Under the pieces are notes generated by a model. It was given only the letters and a program-made list of their open reading frames with translations. It made no database searches and was not told the DNA's origin. The position numbers and the translations under genes are program-made. 64,000 nt of DNA, from the NCBI RefSeq assembly GCF_021343995.1, contig NZ_JAJTTE010000009.1, positions 100,626-164,625 of the forward strand, given 5' to 3'. Numbering within the stretch: the first letter of the stretch is position 1; every line of letters begins with the position of its first letter. The DNA comes from Pseudonocardia terrae. GTDB lineage: Bacteria; Actinomycetota; Actinomycetes; Mycobacteriales; Pseudonocardiaceae. Below, piece by piece: positions 34,634 to 43,358 of this stretch.

Positions 34634-35721
34634 CGACCGCGCTGCTGGAGAACACGAGCCGGGACGAGCTGTGGCCGGGCCCGGTGATCGACTGCGACGT
34701 GCACGCGAACGTGCCGTCGCTGGAGGCGCTCTTCCCCTACATGTCCCGGCACTGGATCGCCTGGTGCACCGAGCGCGGCTGGCACGGGCCCGTCGGCGGG
34801 GTGAACCTGGCCTACCCGCCGGGCTCGGACCGCTCGTGCCGCCCCGAGTGGCGGCCCGCGGACCGCCCGCCGGCCTCGGACCTCGGGCTGCTGCAGCAGC
34901 ACGTGCTCGACCCCTGGCGGGTCGAGCGCGCGATCCTGACCTGCTACTACGCCGTCGACGCGCTCCGGCACCCGGACTGGGCCGCGGCGCTGACGCGCGC
35001 CGTGAACGACTGGCTGGTCGCCGAGTGGCTGGACCGGGACCCGCGGCTGGTCGGCACGCTGGTGATCCCGGCGCGCGACCCCGCCGCGATGATCGAGGAG
35101 ATCCACCGGGTCGGCGACCATCCCGGCTTCGTCCAGGTGCTGCTGCCCGTGCGGCACGCCGCGCTGTGGGGGCAGCGGCAGTTCCACCCGGTCTTCCAGG
35201 CCATGGCCGAACACGGCCTGGTGGCCGGGCTGCACTTCGGCGGGGTCACCACCGACGCGCCGTCGTCGAGCGGGTACTCCTCCTACTACGTCGAGGAGTA
35301 CGCCGCGGAGTGGCAGTCCTTCACCGCCCAGGTCACGAGCCTGGTGTCGGAGGGCGTGTTCCAGGTCTGCCCGGAGCTGCGGGTCTCGGTGCTGGAGGGC
35401 GGGTTCGCCTGGCTGCCGGTGTGGGGCTGGCGGATGGACAAGGAGTGGAAGGGCCTGCGCCGCGAGGTCCCCTGGCTGGACCGGCGGCCGCTGGAGATCA
35501 TCCGTGACCACATGCGGTTCTCCGTCGCCCCCGCGGACCTGGGCACCCGGGAGCAGACCGCCACGGTGCTGGAGTGGCTCGGCTCCGACGACATGCTGAT
35601 GTTCGCCACCGACTACCCCCACGGCTACGACGACGACATCGCCGGGCTCCTCGCGGCGGCGCCGCCGTCGATGCGCCCGCGGCTGATGGCCGGGACCGCC
35701 CGCGACTGGTATCGCCTCTGA
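34630..35721 (+). CDS. COG2159 amidohydrolase (ACMSD-like) A
   Basis: 363 residues from ATG 34630 with GGAGGG upstream. It begins VIDCDVHANVPS (Asp and His of the metal site), has GLHFGG near 200 and MLMFATDYPHGYDDD near 325 with the conserved Asp and His. The family contains decarboxylases and hydrolases of ring-cleavage products such as 2-amino-3-carboxymuconate semialdehyde. It is coupled to the Rieske protein. Its stop lies in the first of three tandem 18-bp repeats, so three in-frame TGA codons follow one another. Confidence 0.86.
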   Translation: MTTALLENTSRDELWPGPVIDCDVHANVPSLEALFPYMSRHWIAWCTERGWHGPVGGVNLAYPPGSDRSCRPEWRPADRPPASDLGLLQQHVLDPWRVERAILTCYYAVDALRHPDWAAALTRAVNDWLVAEWLDRDPRLVGTLVIPARDPAAMIEEIHRVGDHPGFVQVLLPVRHAALWGQRQFHPVFQAMAEHGLVAGLHFGGVTTDAPSSSGYSSYYVEEYAAEWQSFTAQVTSLVSEGVFQVCPELRVSVLEGGFAWLPVWGWRMDKEWKGLRREVPWLDRRPLEIIRDHMRFSVAPADLGTREQTATVLEWLGSDDMLMFATDYPHGYDDDIAGLLAAAPPSMRPRLMAGTARDWYRL

Positions 35722-35761
35722 GTTCGGTATCGCCTCTGAGTTCGGTATCGCCTCTGAGTTC
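35708..35761 (+). repeat. three exact 18-bp tandem repeats across a stop codon
   Basis: GGTATCGCCTCTGAGTTC occurs three times without change at 35708, 35726 and 35744. The first copy contains the last codons and stop of the amidohydrolase gene; the later copies repeat that stop in frame. Exact copies suggest a recent slippage or duplication event. Confidence 0.95.
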
Positions 35762-35891
35762 TGCTCGTCCGGTTCGTCGGCGGCGCCCGAACGGAGGTCG
35801 ACGCCGTCAGTCATGCGGTTGCATCATCGAACGGTGCCCCGCCGGTTCGTGGCCGAGGCGGGCACGGGGCGAGGCACGAGGAGGTGCTTCC

Positions 35892-37109
35892 GTGGGCCGT
35901 CGCGACGCCGCGACACGGGACGTGACACGGGACGAGGCGTGGGACGCCCTGATGGCGCGGCTGCAGGAGACCGGGCTACTCGACGGGCACGGCCCGATCG
36001 CCGACCGGATGCACGCGCGGGTGTTCACGCACGCCGCGTACCGGCACGTCGACGAGGAGGTGCTGCGGGAGAGCTGGCGGCGCAACCTCTCGGTGTCCGT
36101 CGACGGGGTGCGGGCCCGCCGGCACCCGGGGCCGGAGGACGACGACGGCCCGCTGCGGGAGGTCGGCGAGGAGCGCGCCCGGCAGGGCGTCGGCGTGGCG
36201 GAGATGCTGCAGACCTCGATGCAGCACCAGAAGATCTTCGTGGACCTGGTGCGCGAGCTCGCGCCGCCGTCGCCGTACCGGGACAGCCTGCTGCTGGAGC
36301 TGTTCGCCATCAAGCAGGCGTGGTCGGCCTGGAGCATGGTCGCGCTCGCCGCGGGCCACCGCGAGGCCGAGCTGGAGATGCAGCGCCGCGCGCAGCAGCA
36401 CCAGGACGGGTTCGTGCGGCGCATCATCTCGGGCTCGATGGCGGCGTCGGAGATCGGGAGCGGGGCGGCGGGGTACGGCCTGGACCGCGACCGGGACTAC
36501 CGCGCCTTCCGGGCCCGGCCGGAACCGGGGCCGGACTCGTCCCGCGTCATGGAGCGCTATCTGCGCGTGGCGGCCACCCCGGAACGCCGCAACGGAATGA
36601 TGACGGTGGTCGACGGCGACCTCTGCGGGTTCCTCGCGGTGCTCCCGGCCGAGCCGCCGCCGACCGCGGTCGGGGTCTCGCCGCCCGTCCCGCTGCACGA
36701 GCTGCCCGCCGTGTTCCGGCTGGCCACCCGCGCCCTGGAGACCGCGCTCGCGCTGGGCCGCACCGAGGTGGTGAGCGTGGCGGACCTGGGCCTGCACCCC
36801 GCCGTCGTCGCCGACCACGATCTCGGGGAGCTGATGCACGACCGTTTCGTGAAGCCCTTCGAGCGGTTCGGCGCCTCGGGCGCGGCCATCCTGGAGACCG
36901 TCGAGCGCTACCTGCGCAACGGCAGCCGCCTCGAGACGACCCGGCAGCAGCTCTTCCTGCACACCAACACCGTCCGGTACCGGCTCTCCCGCTTCGAGTC
37001 GATCACCGGCTGCTCCCTGCGCGACTACGACGACCTGGCGCAGGTGTGGTGGGCGCTGGCGTGGGACCGCCTGCACGGCAGCCGCGACGGGGCGACCGTG
37101 GCCTCCTGA
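35892..37109 (+). CDS. PucR-type transcriptional regulator
   Basis: About 405 residues from GTG 35892, chosen because GAGGAGG lies a few bases upstream. The N-terminal 170 residues are helical (RsbR/PucR-like sensor region, HQKIFVDLVRELAPPSPYRDS). The C-terminal helix-turn-helix of the HTH_30 type is clear in SRLETTRQQLFLHTNTVRYR followed by LSRFESITG and a final LRDYDDLAQVWWALAW. Such regulators respond to ring compounds and usually activate adjacent catabolic genes. It sits between two amidohydrolase units in the same direction. Confidence 0.85.
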   Translation: MGRRDAATRDVTRDEAWDALMARLQETGLLDGHGPIADRMHARVFTHAAYRHVDEEVLRESWRRNLSVSVDGVRARRHPGPEDDDGPLREVGEERARQGVGVAEMLQTSMQHQKIFVDLVRELAPPSPYRDSLLLELFAIKQAWSAWSMVALAAGHREAELEMQRRAQQHQDGFVRRIISGSMAASEIGSGAAGYGLDRDRDYRAFRARPEPGPDSSRVMERYLRVAATPERRNGMMTVVDGDLCGFLAVLPAEPPPTAVGVSPPVPLHELPAVFRLATRALETALALGRTEVVSVADLGLHPAVVADHDLGELMHDRFVKPFERFGASGAAILETVERYLRNGSRLETTRQQLFLHTNTVRYRLSRFESITGCSLRDYDDLAQVWWALAWDRLHGSRDGATVAS

Positions 37110-37242
37110 GGGCCGAACTTTGTGGGGTCGTACAACGGCGGCGGACCGCAGTTCGGCAGCCGCGCCGTAGTCGCCCGGCACCCGCGCCGGGCAGCGTGGG
37201 AAGGGCGGGCACCGTCGCCCGCCCGGAAGGGGGACGTCGCGG

Positions 37243-38394
37243 ATGAGGATGACCCGGGCCCACAGCGTCGAGGACCTGCGCCGCGCCGCCCGCAGGCGGA
37301 TGCCGAAGGCGGTGTTCGACGTCGTCGACGGCGGCGCCGGCAACGAGCACACCCTGCGGTGGAACACCGAGTCGTTCGAGCGCATCCGGCTGCGGCCGCG
37401 GGCGCTGGTCGACGTGGGGCACGTCGACACGACCACCACCGTGCTGGGCGACCCGGTGTCCATGCCGCTGCTGCTCGCACCCTGCAGCTTCGCGCGGATG
37501 TGCCACAGCGACGCCGAGCCCGCCGTGGCCCGGGCCGCGGGGCGTGCGGGCACGATCTACGCCGTCCCCGGCGGAGCGGGGGAGCGGCCGGAGGTCGTGA
37601 TCCGCTCGGCGAGCGGGCCGCTGTGGTACCAGCTCTACCTCAAGCCCGACCAGGCGCAGAACGACGAGCTCGTCGACCGGGTCGCCGGCGCCGGCTACCG
37701 GACCCTGTGTGTCACGATCGACACGCCGATCAAGCCGTACCGGGAGAAGGACCTGCGCAACGGCGTCACGCTGCCGGTGTCTCCGTCGCCGCGGCTCGCG
37801 CTGGCCGGCCTGGCGCACCCGCGCTGGTCGCGGGACTTCCTCTTCGGCACCGGCGGCGCCGGCCTGGACCTGTTCGCCGCCAAGCGGGCCTACGACAACT
37901 TCACCGACGCGATCATGCACAGCCGGTCCGTCACCGCCGGGGAGATCCGCCGGCTGCGGGAACGCTGGTCGGGCGCCCTGGTGGTGAAGGGGGTGCTGCG
38001 CGGCGACGAGGTCCGGGAGATGGCCGATCTCGGCGTCGACGGCGTCGTGGTGTCCAACCACGGCGGCCGCAACCTGGACGGGGCCCCGGCCACGATCGAC
38101 GTGCTCGCCGAGGTCGTCGAGGCGGCCGCCGGTCGGCTCGAGGTCCTGCTGGACAGCGGGGTCCGGCGGGGGACCGACGTGGTCCGTGCGCTCGCCCTCG
38201 GCGCCCGCGCCGTGCTCGTCGGGCGGCCGTACATGTTCGCCCTGGCCGCGGGTGGGGAGGCCGGCGTCGACCGGGCCCTCGAGCTCCTGCACAACGAGAT
38301 CATCCGGGCGATGTCGCTGGTCGGCGCCACGTCGGTCAAGGAGATCGACCGGTCGCTGATCGCGCTCGCCGACGAGCGGGGAGGGACGGCATGA
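37243..38394 (+). CDS. FMN-dependent alpha-hydroxy-acid dehydrogenase
   Basis: 383 residues from ATG 37243 with a GGGGGA site upstream. The FMN TIM barrel has VFDVVDGGAGNEHTL near 25, WYQLYLKPDQ near 130, the catalytic His in VVSNHGGRNLDGAPATID near 270, and DSGVRRGTDVVRAL near 305 with the phosphate-binding loop. It oxidises an L-2-hydroxy acid (lactate, mandelate or glycolate type) to the keto acid. Its stop overlaps the next amidohydrolase start (ATGA). It could feed or drain the aldolase of the same locus. Confidence 0.88.
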   Translation: MRMTRAHSVEDLRRAARRRMPKAVFDVVDGGAGNEHTLRWNTESFERIRLRPRALVDVGHVDTTTTVLGDPVSMPLLLAPCSFARMCHSDAEPAVARAAGRAGTIYAVPGGAGERPEVVIRSASGPLWYQLYLKPDQAQNDELVDRVAGAGYRTLCVTIDTPIKPYREKDLRNGVTLPVSPSPRLALAGLAHPRWSRDFLFGTGGAGLDLFAAKRAYDNFTDAIMHSRSVTAGEIRRLRERWSGALVVKGVLRGDEVREMADLGVDGVVVSNHGGRNLDGAPATIDVLAEVVEAAAGRLEVLLDSGVRRGTDVVRALALGARAVLVGRPYMFALAAGGEAGVDRALELLHNEIIRAMSLVGATSVKEIDRSLIALADERGGTA

Positions 38395-39557
38395 CGCTGG
38401 AGGCCACCGTCGCGACGGCCGCTGCTCCGGCACCGACCGGCGCGAAGCTGGGGATCATCGACGCGGACGTCCATCCGTCGATGAACCCCGCGATCCCCGG
38501 CGTGCTGCGGCACCTGCCGCAACGCTGGCAGGACTACCTGGTGCACACCGGCCTGCGGGCCGGCGCGCCCGGCGGGGACCGGCCGCGGCACCGGGAGTTC
38601 GCCAGCCGCTGGGACGCCGTGCCGCCAGGCGGCGGCGCGCCCGGGATCGACCCGGCCTTCGCGCGGGAGCAGCTGCTCGACGCCTACGACATGAGCGCCG
38701 CCGTGCTCAACGACATCGGCGGGTTCCCGATGAGCGGCGGCCTGCGCGTGCCCGCCGAGCTGTGCGCGGCCTTCTGCTCGGCGATCAACACCTACCGCGA
38801 GGAGACGTGGTTCGCCGACGACCCGCGCTGGTACGGCTCGATCAACCTGCCCTACGAGGTCCCGGACCTCGCCGTGGAGGAGATCGTCCGGCGCAAGGAG
38901 GGCCCTGCGGGCGACCGCTGGGTGCAGGTGATGCTCGCCCCGGACAACGAGCGGGGCATCGGGCACCGCCGGTACTGGCCGGTGCTGGAGGCCTGCGAGC
39001 ACTACGGCCTGCCGGTCGGCTTCCACGTGCTCTCGGGCCGGCGGATCACGCCGTCGGGCCCGGCGAACTTCTACTTCGAGGAGCACTGCGACTTCGCCGG
39101 ACTGAACTTCCCGGTGATCGCCAGCCTGGTCTTCGAGGGCACGTTCGACCGCTTCCCGGGCCTCAAGGTGGCGATGGTCGAGCTGGGCTGGTCCTGGGTC
39201 GTCCCGCTGGCCTGGCGGATGGACCACGCCTACCGGATGATGCCGCGCGAGGTGGACCTGCAGCGGCTGCCGTCGGAGTACATCCGCGACCACCTCTGGT
39301 TCACCACGCAGCCGATGGAGGAGCCGGAGAACCCCCGCTGGTTCGACGACGTCCTCACCCTCTTCGAGTCCTCCGGCATGGCCGACAAGCTGATGTTCTC
39401 CTCGGACTACCCGCACTGGGACTTCGACGAGCCGGACTCCTTCCCGCTCTCGGTGCGCCGCGACCACGACCGCTTCGGCCGGATCCTGGGCGAGAACGCC
39501 GGCGCGCTCTACGGCCTGCCGTTGCTCCCGGGGACCGGCTACGACCTGGACTACTAG
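38391..39557 (+). CDS. COG2159 amidohydrolase (ACMSD-like) B
   Basis: 388 residues from ATG 38391. It begins GIIDADVHPSMNP with the first metal ligands, carries GFHVLSGRR near 210 and MFSSDYPHWDFDEPDSF near 340 with the final Asp. It is a paralog of the amidohydrolase at 34630 with modest similarity, so it probably handles a different step or isomer. Coupled to the FMN dehydrogenase by ATGA overlap. A 13-bp stem terminator follows 28 bases after its stop. Confidence 0.86.
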   Translation: MTLEATVATAAAPAPTGAKLGIIDADVHPSMNPAIPGVLRHLPQRWQDYLVHTGLRAGAPGGDRPRHREFASRWDAVPPGGGAPGIDPAFAREQLLDAYDMSAAVLNDIGGFPMSGGLRVPAELCAAFCSAINTYREETWFADDPRWYGSINLPYEVPDLAVEEIVRRKEGPAGDRWVQVMLAPDNERGIGHRRYWPVLEACEHYGLPVGFHVLSGRRITPSGPANFYFEEHCDFAGLNFPVIASLVFEGTFDRFPGLKVAMVELGWSWVVPLAWRMDHAYRMMPREVDLQRLPSEYIRDHLWFTTQPMEEPENPRWFDDVLTLFESSGMADKLMFSSDYPHWDFDEPDSFPLSVRRDHDRFGRILGENAGALYGLPLLPGTGYDLDY

Positions 39558-39584
39558 GACCGGGTTCCGGGAGCACGGACGGCG

Positions 39585-39615
39585 CGAGGTCCCGGCCGGG
39601 TGGGCCGGGACCTCG
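39585..39615. terminator. bidirectional hairpin terminator
   Basis: CGAGGTCCCGGCC pairs perfectly with GGCCGGGACCTCG across a 5-base loop. It lies between the convergent amidohydrolase and MFS genes and can serve both. Confidence 0.85.
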
Positions 39616-39628
39616 TCGTGCGGTGCGT

Positions 39629-40963
39629 CTACTCGGCGGTGAGGGAGGTGTCACGCGTCTCCGGGAGGGCCCACAGGCACCCGACCGAGATCAGCAGCAG
39701 CGCCGCTGTGCAGACGCCGAGGGCGATCGGGCCCCAGGCGGAGGCGGCCAGCGGGGCGGCGGCCACCAGGATGCCCGCGCCACCGACGACCCCGCCGAGG
39801 TTGTAGCTCAGGCCGGCGCCGGTGTAGCGGTGCCGGGTGGAGAACATCTCGGGCAGGTAGGCGCCGAGCGGACCGTAGGCCAGGCCGATCAGGCCGAGCA
39901 GGACGACGATCCCGGTGCCGATCGCGAACGTCGAGCGCGTGTCGATGAGCGGGAAGAGCACCAGCGACCACACGGCCAGCGCGACGCATCCGGCCAGGAC
40001 GAGCGGACGCCGTCCGAACCGGTCGGACAGGACGGCGGCGGTGGCGGTGATCGCGACCGTGGCGAGGGACCCGATGACATCGATCAGAAGGATGCCGGCC
40101 GTGCTCATCCCGAGGGTGCTCGTCGCGTAGCTCGTCAGGTAGACGGAGGCGATGGACATGGCGGCGAACACCCCGGTGGTGAGGCCGGTCGCCAGCAGCA
40201 TCGTCCGGGGCTGGCGCCGCCACACCTCGAGGAACGGCACGCCGCGGTGCCGGGGCGCGCGGGCGGCGGCGGTGAAGACGGGCGTCTCCTCGGTGTGCAG
40301 CCGCACGTACAGCCCGACGCCGATCAGCAGCGCGCTGAGCAGGAACGGCACCCGCCAGCCCCAGCTGAGGAAGGCCTCGCTGGTCTCGCCGATCCCGAGG
40401 TCGACGGCGAGGAAAGTGGCGGCGGCGAGCGCGAAGGCGACGGTCGCGCCGACCTGCGGGTAGAGCGCGAAGCGCCCGCGCCGCCCGTCGGGAGCGTTCT
40501 CCGACGCGAACAGGGCGGCCCCGGCCCATTCCCCGCCCACGGCCAGGCCCTGCACGGCGCGCAGGACGACCAACAGGATCGGGGCGGCGACGCCGAGCGT
40601 CGCCGCGCCGGGCAACAACCCGACTGCGACGGTGCACAGGCCCATCGTCATCAGCGTGACGATCAGCGTGCGCTTGCGGCCGAGACGGTCGCCGATGTGC
40701 CCGAACAGGATGGACCCGACGGGCCGGAACACGAACGCCACGGCGAAGGTCCCGAACGCCGCGAGTGCGCCGACGACCGCGCCCATGTGGGGGAAGAAGA
40801 CCTTGTTGAAGACGAGCGCGGCGGCCGTGCCGTAGATGAAGTAGTCGTAGTACTCGATCGTGGTGCCGGCCATGCTGGCGAGGTTGATCCGGCGGACGGC
40901 CCGGCGGTCGGGCGGCAGGCCGGCGGGCGCCGGGCCCGGCGGGGTGAGGACGGCGGTGGTCAT
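39629..40963 (-). CDS. MFS metabolite:H+ symporter
   Basis: 444 residues from ATG 40963. It begins with the symporter-subfamily helix SMAGTTIEYYDYFIYGTAAA, has the MFS signature GHIGDRLGRKRTL near 90 and a second SDRFGRRPLV near 310, and VQGLAVGGEWAGAALFASE near 140. Twelve helices are visible. This ShiA/KgtP-like group imports organic acids. It lies downstream of the LLM oxidoreductase on the same strand, with a possible attenuating hairpin between them, so differential expression within one transcript is plausible. Confidence 0.87.
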   Translation of the reverse strand: MTTAVLTPPGPAPAGLPPDRRAVRRINLASMAGTTIEYYDYFIYGTAAALVFNKVFFPHMGAVVGALAAFGTFAVAFVFRPVGSILFGHIGDRLGRKRTLIVTLMTMGLCTVAVGLLPGAATLGVAAPILLVVLRAVQGLAVGGEWAGAALFASENAPDGRRGRFALYPQVGATVAFALAAATFLAVDLGIGETSEAFLSWGWRVPFLLSALLIGVGLYVRLHTEETPVFTAAARAPRHRGVPFLEVWRRQPRTMLLATGLTTGVFAAMSIASVYLTSYATSTLGMSTAGILLIDVIGSLATVAITATAAVLSDRFGRRPLVLAGCVALAVWSLVLFPLIDTRSTFAIGTGIVVLLGLIGLAYGPLGAYLPEMFSTRHRYTGAGLSYNLGGVVGGAGILVAAAPLAASAWGPIALGVCTAALLLISVGCLWALPETRDTSLTAE

Positions 40964-41076
40964 GGTTCCCTCTTCCGGTCGGTGTGCAGCGGTGATCCAC
41001 AGGGTCGTCCGGTGCGGACGCCGCCGGGATCGACCGGCCGACCGGGCCTCGGGGGGATCCGGGGCTCGGGTGACCA

Positions 41077-41094
41077 GGGGACGTGCCCGTCCCC
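41077..41094 (-). terminator. hairpin between LLM and MFS genes
   Basis: GGGGACG and CGTCCCC form a 7-bp stem with loop TGCC just after the end of the LLM gene (minus strand). It may terminate part of the transcript and lower expression of the MFS gene. Confidence 0.45.
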
Positions 41095-41101
41095 CGGGAG
41101 G

Positions 41102-42352
41102 TCAGCCGAAGCTCGACTCCCGCCCCACCTCCGGGCGCGCGCCGTTGCCCGCCGGGCCGTCCGACGGGCCGTCCGATCCGTCGCCCGACCGGCTGCCCGA
41201 CCGCTTCGCGGCCCACTCGGCCTCGTGCTTGTCGAACATCGCCCGGGCCGCGGCGGTGCGCTTCTCCGTGAGCTCGGCCTGGTGTTGCGTGACCCATCGG
41301 TAGGAGGCCTGGCGGGGCGCGTTCGACCGCTCGAAGTGCGGGATGACGTAGCGGGCGTAGAGCTCGTAGGAGCGCTTCGTGTTCTCCCAGGTGGCCCAGT
41401 CGTGGGCGTTGAGGAGCAGGGCGCCGAATCCGGGCATCTTCTGCTGCAGGCGCTCGATCCGGGCGATCGCGTCGTCCGGCGTGCCGATCACGCCGGCCCC
41501 CTGCTCGGCGTACCACTCCACCAGGTCGACGCCCTCGGGGACGAAGATCCGCGGCATGTTGTTGTTCAGGTAGTCGACCTGGGCCTGCAGGCCGTGCCGG
41601 GCCTGCGCCATCGCCTCCTCGCGGGTCTCGGCGAGGTGCATCCCGACCACCAGCCGCAGCCGGCTCGGGTCCATCGTGCGGCCGTGCTCGGCGGCGACCT
41701 CGTTCGCCACCCGCCAGTTGACGTCGAGCGCGTCGAACCCGGCGTTCTCGCCCGCCGCGACGCACAACATGCCGAGGTCGTACCGGCCGGCCAGCCGGCC
41801 ACCCGACGGCGTCACGGCGCTGGCCACGCACACCTCGGGGTGCGGGTCGGAGTAGGGCGGCAGGTGCAGGCGCGCCTCGACGAGCTCGTACCAGTCCGTC
41901 CGCTCGGTCACGACCTCGCCGCGGAACAGCCGGAGGATCACGTCGAGCGCCTCGGCCATCCGGTCGCGCTGGACCGCCGGGTCGATGCCCAGCATGAGCG
42001 CGTCCGACGCCAGCAGGCCCGGCCCGGCGCCGAACATCACCCGGCCCTGCGTCATGTGGTCGAGCTGCACGATCCGGTCGGCCACCATGAGCGGGTTGTG
42101 GTACGGCAACGACACCACCCCGGTGCCGAGCCGGAGGCGCCGCGTGCGCTCGGCCGCCGCCGCGATGAACAGCTCCGGGGACGCGATGGTCTCCATCCCC
42201 GCCGAGTGGTGCTCACCGATCCAGGCCTCCTGGAAGCCGAGGTCGTCGAGCAGCTCCATCAGCTGCAGGTCCTGCCGGAAGAGCAGGGTCGGGTTCTCGT
42301 CCGTCCGGTGGAAGGGGGCCATGAAGACGCCGTGCCGGAGCTTGACCGCCAT
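41102..42352 (-). CDS. LLM-class flavin-dependent oxidoreductase
   Basis: 416 residues from ATG 42352. The luciferase-like barrel includes GFQEAWIGEHHSAGMETIASP near 40-58, RLRLGTGVVSLPYHNPLMVA near 72, and MTQGRVMFGAGPGLLASDAL near 100. It resembles F420- or FMNH2-dependent monooxygenases such as the limonene 1,2-monooxygenase group. The last 35 residues are a low-complexity Gly/Ser/Asp/Pro tail (GSDGPSDGPAG). It is the first gene of a unit with an MFS importer and is preceded by a perfect CGAACGTTCG palindrome 51 bases upstream. Substrate unknown. Confidence 0.86.
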   Translation of the reverse strand: MAVKLRHGVFMAPFHRTDENPTLLFRQDLQLMELLDDLGFQEAWIGEHHSAGMETIASPELFIAAAAERTRRLRLGTGVVSLPYHNPLMVADRIVQLDHMTQGRVMFGAGPGLLASDALMLGIDPAVQRDRMAEALDVILRLFRGEVVTERTDWYELVEARLHLPPYSDPHPEVCVASAVTPSGGRLAGRYDLGMLCVAAGENAGFDALDVNWRVANEVAAEHGRTMDPSRLRLVVGMHLAETREEAMAQARHGLQAQVDYLNNNMPRIFVPEGVDLVEWYAEQGAGVIGTPDDAIARIERLQQKMPGFGALLLNAHDWATWENTKRSYELYARYVIPHFERSNAPRQASYRWVTQHQAELTEKRTAAARAMFDKHEAEWAAKRSGSRSGDGSDGPSDGPAGNGARPEVGRESSFG

Positions 42353-42402
42353 CCGTTCCGCCTCCTGTCATCGGGGTGCTGACCGGGCATGACCCTACTT
42401 GA

Positions 42403-42412
42403 CGAACGTTCG
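42403..42412. promoter_or_regulatory. CGAACGTTCG palindrome
   Basis: A perfect 10-base palindrome lies between the divergent LLM oxidoreductase (start 42352) and SGNH hydrolase (start 42462) genes. It shares its core with sites at 7002 and 33341. GACAAT at 42450-42455, 6 bases before the hydrolase GTG, looks like a leaderless promoter -10 box. Confidence 0.5.
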
Positions 42413-42461
42413 CTCAGCGAGGCCATTCGAGCGCTGATCGTGGCGCGAGGACAATGGGCCC

Positions 42462-43244
42462 GTGCGGTACGTAGCGATCGGGGACAGCTTCACGGAGGGC
42501 GTCGGGGACGAGCAGCCCGACGGGTCGACCAGGGGATGGGCCGACCGGGTGGCCGCGGGGCTCGCGGCGACCCGACCGGACGGCATCCACTACGCCAACC
42601 TCGCGGTCCGCGGGCGCCTGCTCGAACCGATCGTCTCCGACCAGCTCGACGCCGCGCTGGCGCTCGACCCGGCGCCCACGCTGATGACCCTCAACGGGGG
42701 CGGCAACGACATGCTGCGCCCGCGGGCCGACGTCGACAGCCTGGCCGCCCTGATCGAGCGCGCCCTGCGGCGGTGCGCCGACGGCGGGGTCCGGCTCGTC
42801 CTGCTCAGCGGCGCCGACCCCTCCGCCCAGCTCCCGTTCGGACGGGCCGTGCACGCCCGGGCCGAGCTGCTCACCACGCGCGTGACGGAGCTGGCCGCGC
42901 GGTACGGCGTCGAGCTCGTCGACGTCTTCCACGACACCGAGATCCGCAGGCCCGGGTACTGGTCCCCGGACCGGCTCCACCTCAACGCGGAGGGCCACCG
43001 GCGCGTCGCCGCGCTGGTCCTCGCCGCCCTCGGCGAGGGCGCCGCCCTGCAGGAGGTGCGCACCGACTCGCCGCGCAACCGCCGGCTGGCGACGGAGCTG
43101 CGGTACTACCGCGAGCACGTGCTGCCCTGGGTCGGGCGGCGGCTGCGCGGCCGCTCCTCCGGCGACGGCCGCACGGGCAAGTACGCGGGCTGGGTCCCGG
43201 TGGCGGCGCCGCGCCGGGAGGCCGGGGCGGACAGCCGCGCGTAG
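42462..43244 (+). CDS. SGNH/GDSL hydrolase
   Basis: 260 residues from GTG 42462, probably a leaderless start. The four SGNH blocks are present: AIGDSFTEG (Ser9), a Gly in YANLAVRG near 47, Asn in NGGGNDML near 76, and DRLHLN with Asp/His near 170. It is an esterase or lipase of the cytosol, as no signal peptide is seen. The roughly 60-residue C-terminal part is basic and rich in Arg (LPWVGRRLRGRSSG). Natural substrate unknown. Confidence 0.88.
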   Translation: MRYVAIGDSFTEGVGDEQPDGSTRGWADRVAAGLAATRPDGIHYANLAVRGRLLEPIVSDQLDAALALDPAPTLMTLNGGGNDMLRPRADVDSLAALIERALRRCADGGVRLVLLSGADPSAQLPFGRAVHARAELLTTRVTELAARYGVELVDVFHDTEIRRPGYWSPDRLHLNAEGHRRVAALVLAALGEGAALQEVRTDSPRNRRLATELRYYREHVLPWVGRRLRGRSSGDGRTGKYAGWVPVAAPRREAGADSRA

Positions 43245-43358
43245 CCGTCGCCGGGGCGGCCGGGCCTCCGGTCCCGATAACCGATTGCCCTGCCTGGCTA
43301 GCGTTCGCGGTGTCCCCGTTCCCGACGTGCCGCGCGCGTCCGACCGGAAGTTCCCACC

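Noticed and set aside
38762..42382. Very long plus-strand open frame of about 1200 codons
   Set aside because: It runs antisense through the MFS and LLM genes, is Arg/Gly/Pro-rich without domains, and is typical of frame shadows in GC-rich DNA.
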